This document shows, one piece after another, positions 14,859 through 22,308 of a stretch of DNA of 23,165 nucleotides; position 1 is the stretch's first letter; the number at the start of each line of letters is the position of its first letter. This DNA comes from DTGL01 sp038895395. Lineage in GTDB: Archaea; Iainarchaeota; Iainarchaeia; Iainarchaeales; DTGL01. Made by a program: the position numbers and the translations under genes. The notes under the pieces are model-generated. The model was not told the origin of the DNA. It ran no database searches and saw nothing but the letters and a program-made list of their open reading frames with translations. The DNA is taken from contig JAWANJ010000012.1 of NCBI GenBank assembly GCA_038895395.1, positions 1 through 23,165 on the forward strand, written 5' to 3'.

Positions 14859-15419
14859 ATGAAGTATAGAATTGTAAATCTTGTTGCTTCAGCTTCATTT
14901 AATGGTACTCTTGATTTATATAATCTTGCAATGGCTAGTCCAGATATAGAGTACGAGCCCGAACAATTTCCAGGAGCAATACTAAAACTCAAAGAGCCAA
15001 AGGTTTCAATGCTGTTGTTCAAAAATGGCAAGACTATTTGCAGTGGGGCTGCTAGCGAAAAAGAAATTGCTCTTGGGATAAAAAAAGCTTCAAAGCTTAT
15101 ACATGAAATTCAGCCAAGCATAAAGCCATTAAAAAAGGCAAAATACACAATAGTTAACTTAGTTGCTACGGCTAGCCTAAATCAAGATGTAGATCTATTT
15201 AAAGCAGCAATGACATTAGACAATGTTGAATATGAGCCAGAACAATTTCCAGGTGCTATAGTGCGCATATATGATCCAAAGCTAACACTTTTGCTCTTTA
15301 AAAATGGCAAGATAATATGCGCTGGTGCAAAAACGGAGAAATTGTTACAGAAAGGTTTAAATAAGGCAGCAAAGATTGTAAAATCAGTATCTAGCAAAAA
15401 ATCAAAAGGAAAAAAATAG
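14859..15419 (+). CDS. tbp: TATA-box-binding protein
   Basis: General transcription factor that bends DNA at TATA boxes and recruits TFB. The 186-residue protein is the normal tandem repeat: two halves (about 1-88 and 94-180), each with IVNLVA, YEPEQFPGAI, and LLFKNGK followed by SGA/AGA. The four DNA-intercalating phenylalanines are present (in QFPGAI and LLFK of each half). The C-terminal tail is basic (SKKSKGKK) rather than the acidic tail of many euryarchaeal TBPs. It has its own TATA box and is followed by a T-rich stretch. Confidence 0.97.
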   Translation: MKYRIVNLVASASFNGTLDLYNLAMASPDIEYEPEQFPGAILKLKEPKVSMLLFKNGKTICSGAASEKEIALGIKKASKLIHEIQPSIKPLKKAKYTIVNLVATASLNQDVDLFKAAMTLDNVEYEPEQFPGAIVRIYDPKLTLLLFKNGKIICAGAKTEKLLQKGLNKAAKIVKSVSSKKSKGKK

Positions 15420-15421
15420 TT

Positions 15422-15432
15422 AAGTCTTTTTG
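15422..15432 (+). terminator. Possible T-tract terminator after TBP
   Basis: AAGTCTTTTTG immediately follows the TBP stop codon. Archaeal transcription often ends at oligo-T runs without a hairpin. A five-T run is modest, so this is tentative. Confidence 0.35.
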
Positions 15433-15452
15433 ACATTGTTTGCTATTCCGAA

Positions 15453-15462
15453 TATTTTTAAA
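15453..15462 (+). promoter_or_regulatory. TATA box of the 5S rRNA gene
   Basis: TATTTTTAAA is centred about 27 nt before the first base of the 5S rRNA at 15485, the canonical archaeal TATA-to-start distance. This agrees with the RNA being made from its own promoter, not from an rRNA operon. Confidence 0.7.
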
Positions 15463-15484
15463 GATTTCTAAGTATAATTTTTAA

Positions 15485-15602
15485 GGTTGGCGGCCATACA
15501 GCGGGTGAAACACCCGGTCTCATTCCGAACCCGGAAGTTAAGACCCGCGTGGGTGTGGATTGCGCTGTGCTTTTGCATGGAGCATCCCACAAGCTGCCAA
15601 CC
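15485..15602 (+). rRNA. rrf: 5S ribosomal RNA
   Basis: About 118 nt. The 5' end GGTTGGCGGC pairs with the 3' end GCTGCCAACC over ten positions (nine Watson-Crick pairs and one G-U), forming helix I. Inside are the expected archaeal 5S elements: CAGCGGGTGAAACACCCGG, CATTCCGAACCCGGAAGTTAAG and GGAGCATCCCAC. No 16S, 23S or tRNA gene lies nearby, so this is a stand-alone 5S gene. Confidence 0.97.
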
Positions 15603-15616
15603 ATCTTTATTTTTTG
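15603..15616 (+). terminator. T-rich terminator of 5S rRNA
   Basis: ATCTTTATTTTTTG follows the 5S 3' end directly. A run of T residues is the usual archaeal termination signal. The convergent glycosylase gene ends 33 nt further on. Confidence 0.55.
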
Positions 15617-15648
15617 ATAATCAGGGCTCTCAAAAAAGCTGTTTTTTA

Positions 15649-16311
15649 TCACTTGAACACATATCCTGTTTCCTTTGCCCATAGCAGTAGGTCCAAATGC
15701 GATAGCGGTATGCCAACAGATGCACTAAATTCCTTAAGTTTGTTTTCAAGCTCTAAATAATTCTTTTTAGTTATAGTTTTTGGAACCTTGCTTATTATGC
15801 CGTACTCAAGCATATTCTTTAGTATATGCCTGTCAATTATAGCAATGTTGTCAAAGAAACCAATGTTTCTAAGAAAATGGCTTGCTTCTTTCATGCCTAG
15901 CCCTCGTACATTGTTTACAAGCCATTCTCTAGCTATTTGTCTATCTGATTGTATGTTCTGTTCGGTTAGGATCTTCTTAATGGTGTATTTTCCTTCTTTA
16001 TAAAATAGGTTCCTTGCGAGAATAACATTTTTGGCTTTTTGTTTATAGAACCTGGTTTTTCCCCTCAAAATTTTTGCTACTTTTCTAAAAGTCCATTTTG
16101 ATGGCTTTATTTTGAAAAGTTCTTTAACACAAGCATCACAGCTCAAAGCTTTGCTTTGCGGTGTTAGGAGACAAAAAATTAGTTCCCTGAAAATTGCTTC
16201 ATCATCAAACCATTTTGACTTAAAATCGTTTAATCTGCAATCAATCAAGACCTTGTATTTTTTATATAGTTCTTTAAGATTGTCTTTGTGTTCCATAAAA
16301 TATAGTTGCAT
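15649..16311 (-). CDS. ogg: N-glycosylase/DNA lyase, Ogg2 type (8-oxoguanine repair)
   Basis: Removes 8-oxoguanine from DNA and nicks the abasic site. The protein has the helix-hairpin-helix and catalytic lysine in GLGMKEASHFLRNIGF (Lys141) and the catalytic aspartate in AIIDRHIL (Asp160), the spacing seen in the archaeal Ogg2 family. It ends LLLWAKETGYVFK, with the C-terminal Lys typical of Ogg2. Length is 220 residues from the ATG at 16311, or 215 from the ATG at 16296; family members are about 205-215. The frame stays open to 16572, but that extension runs antisense through the regulator gene and is rejected. The ATG at 16311 lies about 28 nt from a symmetric TATA box, suggesting a leaderless message. 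Confidence 0.92.
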   Translation of the reverse strand: MQLYFMEHKDNLKELYKKYKVLIDCRLNDFKSKWFDDEAIFRELIFCLLTPQSKALSCDACVKELFKIKPSKWTFRKVAKILRGKTRFYKQKAKNVILARNLFYKEGKYTIKKILTEQNIQSDRQIAREWLVNNVRGLGMKEASHFLRNIGFFDNIAIIDRHILKNMLEYGIISKVPKTITKKNYLELENKLKEFSASVGIPLSHLDLLLWAKETGYVFK

Positions 16312-16333
16312 TGGTATTGTTAAAAAAAGGATA

Positions 16334-16343
16334 CTTTTAAAAG
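16334..16343. promoter_or_regulatory. Shared, symmetric TATA box for ogg and the ArsR-isc operon
   Basis: CTTTTAAAAG is a perfect 10-bp palindrome. Its centre is 27.5 nt from the A of the ogg ATG (16311, minus strand) and 28.5 nt from the A of the regulator ATG (16367, plus strand). No second TATA box is evident in the 55 bp between the two genes. One TBP site could thus serve both directions, with leaderless transcripts each way. Confidence 0.6.
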
Positions 16344-16344
16344 A

Positions 16345-16368
16345 ATATGTGAACTTTATTTCACATAT
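16345..16368. promoter_or_regulatory. Inverted-repeat operator before the ArsR-type regulator
   Basis: A perfect inverted repeat with 9-bp arms: ATATGTGAA at 16345-16353 and TTCACATAT at 16360-16368, separated by CTTTAT. The right arm runs into the regulator ATG (16367) and the left arm begins 2 bp after the shared TATA box. Dyad sites of this size are what dimeric winged-helix ArsR proteins bind. Occupancy would cover the transcript start of the regulator-iscS-iscU operon, so autorepression is likely (inference). Confidence 0.7.
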
Positions 16369-16684
16369 GACAAAAGCAAAATATGCTAAATGTTTTGGAG
16401 CATTGTCTAGTCCGTTGCGTTTACGTATCATAGAAATACTTGGAAAAAAAAGCATGAGCGTAACTGAACTAAGCAAGAAATTAAATGAAGAAAGGAGCAA
16501 AGTATCACATGCTTTGGCATATCTAAAGATGTGTGGATTTGTCAAAAGTGAAAAACAAGGTAAATTGAACATCTATTCACTTACAAGTAGTATACTCACA
16601 GATATCAAAAAACGTGGAAACATATTTGATATAATAGAGGACCATGTTAAGAAAAAGTGCAAAATAAGAAAAATAAGGTGTTAA
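16367..16684 (+). CDS. ArsR-family winged-helix regulator, probable regulator of Fe-S assembly genes
   Basis: 105 residues. Residues 8-75 form an ArsR-type winged helix: AKCFGALSSPLRLRIIEIL, then the recognition region MSVTELSKKLNEERSKVSHALAYLKMCGFV and the wing SEKQGKLNIYSL. Cysteines are at 9, 56, 98 and 105; the last two flank a basic C-terminal end (CKIRKIRC) and could hold a metal or an Fe-S cluster, though that is speculation. The ATG at 16367 is chosen by homology and by the TATA box 28 nt upstream; the longer open frame to 16112 overlaps ogg antisense. iscS follows after 1 nt and iscU after that, so the gene heads an operon and overlaps its own operator. Confidence 0.85.
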   Translation: MTKAKYAKCFGALSSPLRLRIIEILGKKSMSVTELSKKLNEERSKVSHALAYLKMCGFVKSEKQGKLNIYSLTSSILTDIKKRGNIFDIIEDHVKKKCKIRKIRC

Positions 16685-16685
16685 A

Positions 16686-17837
16686 ATGATCTATTTTGAT
16701 AATGCTGCTACAACAAGGGTAAGAAGTGAAGTAATAAAAGCCATGATGCCATTTCTGAAAGAAAAATATGGAAATGCATCATCTCTTCATGGCAAAGGCG
16801 TGGAAGCTAGACATGCTCTTGAAAATTCAAGGGAAAAGATAGCAAGGATGTTGAAGGTTGATGCTGAAGAAATAATATTTTGTTCATGTGCTACAGAAGC
16901 TAACAATTTGGCAATAAAGGGATTAGCATTTGAAGCAAAAAAGAAAGGACAGAACCATCTGGTTGTATCAGCAATAGAACATCATTGTGTACTAAATACA
17001 GCTAATTGGTTGGAAGAAAATGGGTTCAAAGTCACATATTTACCAGTTGACGAATATGGCTTTGTTGATTTGAATGCTTTGGAAAAAGCTATAAATACCA
17101 AAACTTTTCTTGTATCGGTAATGTATGCCAATAACGAGATTGGCACAATAGAACCAATAGATGATATTGTAAAAATATGCAAAGAAAAAGGTGTTTTATT
17201 TCATAGTGATGCTGTGCAAGCTTTTGGAAAGATTCCAATAAAAACAAAAGGTATTGACTTACTTTCACTTTCAGCCCACAAAATATATGGACCCAAAGGC
17301 ATTGGCCTATTAATGAAAAAAAAGGATGTTAAAATTACACCATTGCTTCATGGTGGCGGCCATGAATTTGGCGTGAGATCTGGAACAGAAAACGTAGCTG
17401 GCATAGTTGGTTTCGCAAAAGCAATGGAGCTTGCGCTTAAAGAGATGCCTAAAGAAAGTAAAAGGCAAACCAAAATGAGAAATAAAATTATAAAAGAAAC
17501 ACTAAAAATACCTGAAACCCTTCTAAATGGACATCCAAAGATTAGACTTCCAAATAATGCAAATTTTTCTTTTAGATACATCGAGGGGGAAAGCATTGTT
17601 ATGAAACTTAGTGAACATGGCATTTGTGCCAGTACAGGCTCAGCTTGCAGCTCACCAAAGCTAGAGCCTAGCCATGTACTGCTTGCGATAGGTCGCAAAC
17701 CTGAAGAGGCACATGGGTCCCTTAGGATATCATTGGGCAGGTATAACACAGATAAAGAGGTAAGCATATTTTGCAATATAATACCGAAGATAATAGGTGA
17801 ATTAAGAGAGGTTAGTCCTTTTTGGAAAGAAAAATAG
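16686..17837 (+). CDS. iscS: Cysteine desulfurase (IscS/NifS)
   Basis: PLP enzyme that takes sulfur from cysteine for Fe-S clusters and other thiocofactors. The 383-residue protein starts MIYFDNAATTRV. It has the PLP contact region CSCATEANNLAIKG, the internal aldimine Lys199 in SAHKIYGPKG, and the persulfide-carrying Cys321 in STGSACSSPKLEPSHVL. The Cys loop is long and ends in SSPKLEPSHVL, the group I (NifS/IscS) form, not SufS. It follows the regulator by 1 nt and its 3' end runs up to the iscU ribosome binding site. Confidence 0.97.
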   Translation: MIYFDNAATTRVRSEVIKAMMPFLKEKYGNASSLHGKGVEARHALENSREKIARMLKVDAEEIIFCSCATEANNLAIKGLAFEAKKKGQNHLVVSAIEHHCVLNTANWLEENGFKVTYLPVDEYGFVDLNALEKAINTKTFLVSVMYANNEIGTIEPIDDIVKICKEKGVLFHSDAVQAFGKIPIKTKGIDLLSLSAHKIYGPKGIGLLMKKKDVKITPLLHGGGHEFGVRSGTENVAGIVGFAKAMELALKEMPKESKRQTKMRNKIIKETLKIPETLLNGHPKIRLPNNANFSFRYIEGESIVMKLSEHGICASTGSACSSPKLEPSHVLLAIGRKPEEAHGSLRISLGRYNTDKEVSIFCNIIPKIIGELREVSPFWKEK

Positions 17838-17848
17838 GTGGTGATTTT

Positions 17849-18349
17849 GTGTATACACGAGAGGTTATCAAACATTTTAAAAAACCTCAAAACATGGGGG
17901 AGATAAAAAATGCTGATGGCATTGGAAAAGTTGGCAACATTGTTTGCGGAGATGTAATGTGGCTTTATATAAAAGTTGGAAAGGACAAAAAAGGTAAAGA
18001 AATAGTCAAAGATGTTAAGTGGAAAACTTTTGGTTGTGTTGCTGCAATTGCAACATCTTCGGTAGTCAGTAAAATAGCCAAAGGTAAGCCAATCGATGAT
18101 CTAATAAATCTTTCAAATGAAAGAATCGTGGAAGAACTAAAAGGATTGCCTCCTGTCAAAATACATTGCTCACTTTTAGCTGTAGATGCTTTGCATGAGG
18201 CAATATATGACTATTTAAAAAAGAACAATAAGCCAATCCCTGAAAAATTGGAGAAGAAACACCATAGAATACTTCAAGAAATTGAAAAAATTGAAGAGCG
18301 CTATAAGAACTTTATAAAAATTGAGAAAAATATTGCGAAAGAGAAGTAA
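17849..18349 (+). CDS. iscU: Fe-S cluster assembly scaffold (IscU/NifU N-terminal type)
   Basis: Scaffold on which clusters are built from IscS-derived sulfur. The GTG at 17849 is chosen: it gives the classic N-terminus MYTREVIKHFKKPQNMGEI and sits just after GGTGGTGA (17838-17845). The in-frame TTG at 17822 would overlap iscS. Cluster ligands are Cys33, Asp35, Cys63 and Cys107, with His106 next to the last; all are conserved. The second-Cys loop reads GCVAAIATSS where GCxAAIASSS is usual. The last 35 or so residues are a charged helix (KKHHRILQEIEKIEERYKN) beyond the normal end. It is 166 residues long. Confidence 0.95.
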   Translation: MYTREVIKHFKKPQNMGEIKNADGIGKVGNIVCGDVMWLYIKVGKDKKGKEIVKDVKWKTFGCVAAIATSSVVSKIAKGKPIDDLINLSNERIVEELKGLPPVKIHCSLLAVDALHEAIYDYLKKNNKPIPEKLEKKHHRILQEIEKIEERYKNFIKIEKNIAKEK

Positions 18350-18452
18350 ATATTAGCAATAATTTGACCTATGATTTGACTTGCTTTAGTAATTGGGAGC
18401 TATGGTTAGCTTTTAATTAATATTCTAGTTTTTATTTTTTTGCGGTGTTTAT
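18350..18452 (+). promoter_or_regulatory. Spacer and promoter before aglB
   Basis: This 103-nt spacer contains TTTAATTAATA at 18412-18422, a TATA candidate giving a transcript start near 18443 and a short leader with GCGGTG (18442-18447) before the ATG at 18453. A direct repeat, ATTTGAC at 18362-18368 and 18374-18380, lies upstream of it; its meaning is unknown. Confidence 0.5.
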
Positions 18453-20810
18453 ATGGTTAAAAGGGAAAAAGAAACAAATAAAAGCCAAAAACGAGATGAA
18501 ATGGCTATAGAAAACAAAGGGTTTATTTTTAGGCCCACCATGGCTCTTAATCTTGCTACTGTTTCTCTTGTACTTTTGATTTTATTATTTGGCATTCTTG
18601 TATCATCAGGACTTTACTATCTTGTGTTTTTCCAAGCAATTTTTACAGGAGCTTTATTGATAGTTTTGATGTGCTATTTTGGCCTTGATACTAAGGCAGC
18701 TAAAATACTTTTTTTTATATTCTTACTGGCCTACACTATAAGATGCTATAATGTACAACCGGGTTATGACTATTTCTTTGAATTTGACTCTTTTTATCAC
18801 ACAAGAATGCTTGGTTATGTGTTAAAAGACGGTGCACCGCCTCAGGTAGACAGCAATACCTACTTTGGACTGCCGGATGAAGAAAAGGTTATATACTTTG
18901 ATAGCAGGTTTTTCTGGTATTTCAGCGCTGCATTATACAAGCTTTTTTCTTTAGGTAGTGGATACAACAAAGTGCTTCTTATAGATGTTGTAAAGGTTTT
19001 GCCAGCATTTTACGGGGCTATAATAAGTGTATTTATGTTCTTCTTTGCAAAGGAACTTTTTGGAAGAAAGGTTGGTTTTGTGACAGCATTTGCAACTGCT
19101 ACAATGCAGGCATATGCTTACAGAACGATGGGTGGGTTCTTTGAAGACGACTCTATGGGTTTTTTGGGGCTTGTATTAGGTTTTGTTTTCTTTTTTAGAG
19201 CTTTAAAAAGTGGGGTAAATAAAAATGGAGTTATAAATGCAATTTTAGCTGGTTTCTTCTTTGCATTTATGGGCTGGAGCTGGCCTATGTATCCAATTAT
19301 CCCCATAATCCTTTTCCTCTCTTTACCTTTTGTTATAATTTTAGCACTTAGCACTTCAGACAAGATTTTAGCAAAGCAACGCCTAAAGTCAGTTTTTGTA
19401 CATTATGTATTGGCTTTGCTTATCTTTACAGGTCTTTTGTTACCATTCAGAGGACTGAGCTGGCTTGAACAGGTCTTTAATTACATTGTAAGTGCTATAC
19501 CTCTCGATATGGAAAAACTTACTCTTGGTTTCTATTTAGGCTTAGCTTTTATTGTATTGATAGGCTTAATGCTTGTGTTTTTGCTTTTCTTTGCAATGAA
19601 GGAAAGTGAAAAGCGGGCTTTCTTTTTACGCATACTTGGATCAGTTCTTTTATTAGCTAGTTTTATTTTTGTTTTAGTTGCCACGGTAGTTGACCCGGCT
19701 GAATTTTTTTCAAAAAGATTTGTCGAAAGAAGTGTATTTGGTTCAACTGTTGGTGAAGAAAGTCCAGGAAAGCACACTTTTGGTTACAAGTACAACATGC
19801 AAATTATATTCCCATGGACAGTACTTGCTTTAGCACCTATTTGGATATTTTTTAAGAGGGATGATTGGTTGAGTCCATATGCTTTTGTTTGGATTTCTGT
19901 AGGTCTTTTTATGGCATGGCATAAGTTAAAGTTCACATACTCTTTCGGCCTGCCTGTGGCATTAGCATGTGGAGTTTTTTCTTCAATGTTGTTCTATTTA
20001 TTCGAATATCTTGAAAAAAATAAGATGATAGGGTACAAAAAGGCCCTATTGCTTTTCTTCGTATTTCTTTTATTTGGAAGTGTGGCTGCCTCTTACTATT
20101 ATATGCTTCAGCACCCTCCAAACATTGAAACGGAACCTGAATGGAAGGATATGCTTTTGTGGATGTATGAAAATACTCCAAAGGAAGCTAAGATATTTAA
20201 CTGGTGGGGTTCAGGACACTGGATAGCGTTTGTTGCAGAACGCAATCCATTCTCAGATAATAGAAACATACATTGGGAAATAAGCGATGGTGAATATGCT
20301 AGGTTTGTAACTAGCGAAGATATAAATGAAGCTCTCTTGATAATCAAGCGTTATAGGCCTGACTACATATTGCTAACAAGTGACACATTTGATGGATTTG
20401 CCTCTATGTACATTTACGCCTATAATGTTCATAAAGACAACCTTATGACTGATCCAAGAACAAGGCCAAAGGTCCAATCTGCTTTTGGTGGCTGTTTCAA
20501 CTGCACATATGAAAATGAAAGATACAATTGTGGTGCTATTCAATTAGACAAGAACAGCGCAGCAAAAATTCCGAACAGATGGGAATCCAAACCAACAACA
20601 ACAGAGCCACAAAGCGGTGCACTGCTTTGGTATTACATGGACCTCAACAATACTGCGCTTTGCATAGTTGGTTCTTCAATAAATAGTTCTATGTTTGCAA
20701 AAATGTGGTTTAACGAACCAGAACTTGAAAAATACTTTGAACTTGTACATGTTTCTAGAGGTGTCGGAATATTGAAACTTTACAGAGTTAAAATGGAACA
20801 GTTCTCATGA
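18453..20810 (+). CDS. aglB: Oligosaccharyltransferase (AglB/STT3 family)
   Basis: Membrane enzyme that transfers a lipid-linked glycan to Asn in N-x-S/T sequons. The 785-residue protein has a polar N-terminus (about 35 residues), about 13 membrane segments to about residue 550, then a soluble C-terminal domain. The first acidic motif is Glu110-x-Asp112 in FEFDSFYH, the second Glu231-Asp-Asp233 in GGFFEDDSMGF, and a TIxE-like TVGE is at 432-435. The sequon-binding WWDxG motif reads W584-W-G-S-G588 in FNWWGSGHW, lacking the Asp. It overlaps the next gene by 4 nt (ATGA) and heads the N-glycosylation cluster. Confidence 0.94.
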   Translation: MVKREKETNKSQKRDEMAIENKGFIFRPTMALNLATVSLVLLILLFGILVSSGLYYLVFFQAIFTGALLIVLMCYFGLDTKAAKILFFIFLLAYTIRCYNVQPGYDYFFEFDSFYHTRMLGYVLKDGAPPQVDSNTYFGLPDEEKVIYFDSRFFWYFSAALYKLFSLGSGYNKVLLIDVVKVLPAFYGAIISVFMFFFAKELFGRKVGFVTAFATATMQAYAYRTMGGFFEDDSMGFLGLVLGFVFFFRALKSGVNKNGVINAILAGFFFAFMGWSWPMYPIIPIILFLSLPFVIILALSTSDKILAKQRLKSVFVHYVLALLIFTGLLLPFRGLSWLEQVFNYIVSAIPLDMEKLTLGFYLGLAFIVLIGLMLVFLLFFAMKESEKRAFFLRILGSVLLLASFIFVLVATVVDPAEFFSKRFVERSVFGSTVGEESPGKHTFGYKYNMQIIFPWTVLALAPIWIFFKRDDWLSPYAFVWISVGLFMAWHKLKFTYSFGLPVALACGVFSSMLFYLFEYLEKNKMIGYKKALLLFFVFLLFGSVAASYYYMLQHPPNIETEPEWKDMLLWMYENTPKEAKIFNWWGSGHWIAFVAERNPFSDNRNIHWEISDGEYARFVTSEDINEALLIIKRYRPDYILLTSDTFDGFASMYIYAYNVHKDNLMTDPRTRPKVQSAFGGCFNCTYENERYNCGAIQLDKNSAAKIPNRWESKPTTTEPQSGALLWYYMDLNNTALCIVGSSINSSMFAKMWFNEPELEKYFELVHVSRGVGILKLYRVKMEQFS

Positions 20811-21853
20811 TACCCATGATTTCATTTGGTGCATTTATTGTTTGTTTAGTAGTGTTTTTTTCATCTTTTTTTGTAGCAATGATTGTAGCCAAACACTTAA
20901 TACCACACTTTGCGAGACGAGGGATTGTTGGCTTTGATATGAATAAAACAGGAAGGCCTAAAATTCCTGAATTGGGTGGCCTTTTTGTCGTCATGGGATT
21001 TTCTGCAGGTGTGTTTGTTGCAATATTTTTGAAAACTTACGTAGATCTAATTTCTGTTGATCTTGAAAAGCTTCTTGCTGCATTTGCAACAATAATTATG
21101 ATGTCATTAGTTGGGTTGATCGATGATATAAGTGGCTGGAAAAAGGGTTTGAAACAGTGGCAGCATGCTTTAATACCTATTTTTGCTGCATTGCCTCTGA
21201 TGGTTATTGAAATAAACAACCCTCCGATAAATTTGCCATTCATAGGGCAGCTTCCAGCATGTTTTGTGCTTCCAATAATTGGGTGTGTTTCTTTTGGTCT
21301 TTTTTATTCTCTTGTACTTGTACCAATAGGTGTTACAGGAGCTAGCAACGCAGCAAATATGCTAGCTGGTCTCAATGGATTAGAGGCCGGTCTTTTGTCT
21401 TTGATAATTGCAACATTGATTCCAGTTAGTTTGGTCACAATGCATTATGAAGCTTTTGTAATTGGATTGTCAATGCTTGGTGCTTTGTTATCGTTCTTGT
21501 TTTTTAATTGGTATCCAGCCAAGGTGTTTGGCGGCGATACGCTAACACTCACAGGTGGTGCAACTATAGCCGCTATCGCCATTGTTGGGGATATGGAAAA
21601 ACTGGGTGTGTTTTTGATGTCGCTTTACTTTGTCGAACTTCTATTAAAAGCAAGGAGTAAATTTAAGGGCGAATCCTTTGGCATACCCCAAAAAGATGGT
21701 ACTCTAAAGGCCCCAGAAAAGATTTGCTCGCTTACGCATGTAGCAATGCGACTTGGTAAATTTAAAGAGTATCAAGTAGTGATGCTATTGCTTGTTTTTC
21801 AGGCAATTGTCTGTATTTTTGGTCTTTTGATGTTTTATTTTAGGCTCTTCTAG
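20807..21853 (+). CDS. GlcNAc-1-phosphate transferase, DPAGT1/Alg7-like (lipid carrier glycan initiation)
   Basis: Polytopic membrane enzyme of 348 residues that should put a sugar-1-phosphate, probably from UDP-GlcNAc, on a polyprenyl or dolichyl phosphate. Family motifs: D44-M-N-K in GFDMNKTGRPKIPELGG, the Asp pair D106-D107 in GLIDDISGW, GASNAANMLAGLNGLEAG, and FNWYPAKVFGGDT with Asp244. NKTxRPxIPE and HNWYPAxVFxGDT are hallmarks of the eukaryotic DPAGT1/Alg7 branch more than of bacterial MraY or WecA. About ten hydrophobic segments are visible. An ATG at 20816 is an alternative start. Archaeal equivalents are called AglH or Agl-type GPTs; the sugar is inferred. Confidence 0.93.
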   Translation: MIPMISFGAFIVCLVVFFSSFFVAMIVAKHLIPHFARRGIVGFDMNKTGRPKIPELGGLFVVMGFSAGVFVAIFLKTYVDLISVDLEKLLAAFATIIMMSLVGLIDDISGWKKGLKQWQHALIPIFAALPLMVIEINNPPINLPFIGQLPACFVLPIIGCVSFGLFYSLVLVPIGVTGASNAANMLAGLNGLEAGLLSLIIATLIPVSLVTMHYEAFVIGLSMLGALLSFLFFNWYPAKVFGGDTLTLTGGATIAAIAIVGDMEKLGVFLMSLYFVELLLKARSKFKGESFGIPQKDGTLKAPEKICSLTHVAMRLGKFKEYQVVMLLLVFQAIVCIFGLLMFYFRLF

Positions 21854-21861
21854 GTGGTTTC

Positions 21862-22308
21862 TTGAAGGTGTGTCTCGCAGCTTCTGCTGGAGGTCACTTG
21901 ACAGAGCTATTACAAATAAAGGAAGCTTGGAAGAATTATCCTCACTTCTATGTTTCAGACAAAAGACCAAATGCTATTGACCTTAGCAAAAAGGAAAAGG
22001 TTTACTTTGTTGTTTGCCCACGCAGGAATCCTTTAAAGCTTTTTGTAAATGTAATGCAGTCTCTTTACATACTTTTAAAAGAAAGGCCCAATGTTGTAAT
22101 AAGCACTGGTGCCGATACTGCTGTGCCAATATGCATACTTGCAAAAATTTTTCTAAAAAAAGTTGTTTTTATTGAATCGTTTTGTAGGATAAACGATGTA
22201 AGCCTAAGCGCCAAGATAATGTATCACTTTGCAGATCTTTTTCTTGTACAATGGCCTGAAAACAAGAAATTTTTTCCAAAAGCGGAATATGTCGGGAGTG
22301 TATTCTAA
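21862..22308 (+). CDS. alg14: Alg14-like glycosyltransferase subunit (membrane-anchoring half)
   Basis: 148 residues starting at a TTG with AGGTGG (21853-21858) just upstream. It has GGHLTELLQI, the central STGADTAVPICILAKIFLKK, ESFCRIND, and FADLFLVQWPENKKFFPKAEYVG near the end, all characteristic of the Alg14/PssD/EpsE family. In yeast, Alg14 anchors catalytic Alg13 and together they add the second GlcNAc to the lipid-linked glycan. The matching Alg13 follows with a 1-nt overlap (TAATG), so a complex is expected. The sequence also resembles bacterial exopolysaccharide PssD proteins. Confidence 0.93.
   Translation: MKVCLAASAGGHLTELLQIKEAWKNYPHFYVSDKRPNAIDLSKKEKVYFVVCPRRNPLKLFVNVMQSLYILLKERPNVVISTGADTAVPICILAKIFLKKVVFIESFCRINDVSLSAKIMYHFADLFLVQWPENKKFFPKAEYVGSVF

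Noticed and set aside
16112..16366. N-terminal extension of the ArsR regulator (open frame from 16112)
   Set aside because: It runs antisense through ogg, has no ribosome binding site or family similarity, and the TATA box and homology place the start at 16367.
16312..16572. N-terminal extension of the Ogg2 gene (open frame to 16572)
   Set aside because: It is antisense to the regulator and crosses the promoter region; the family begins near the ATG at 16311 or 16296.
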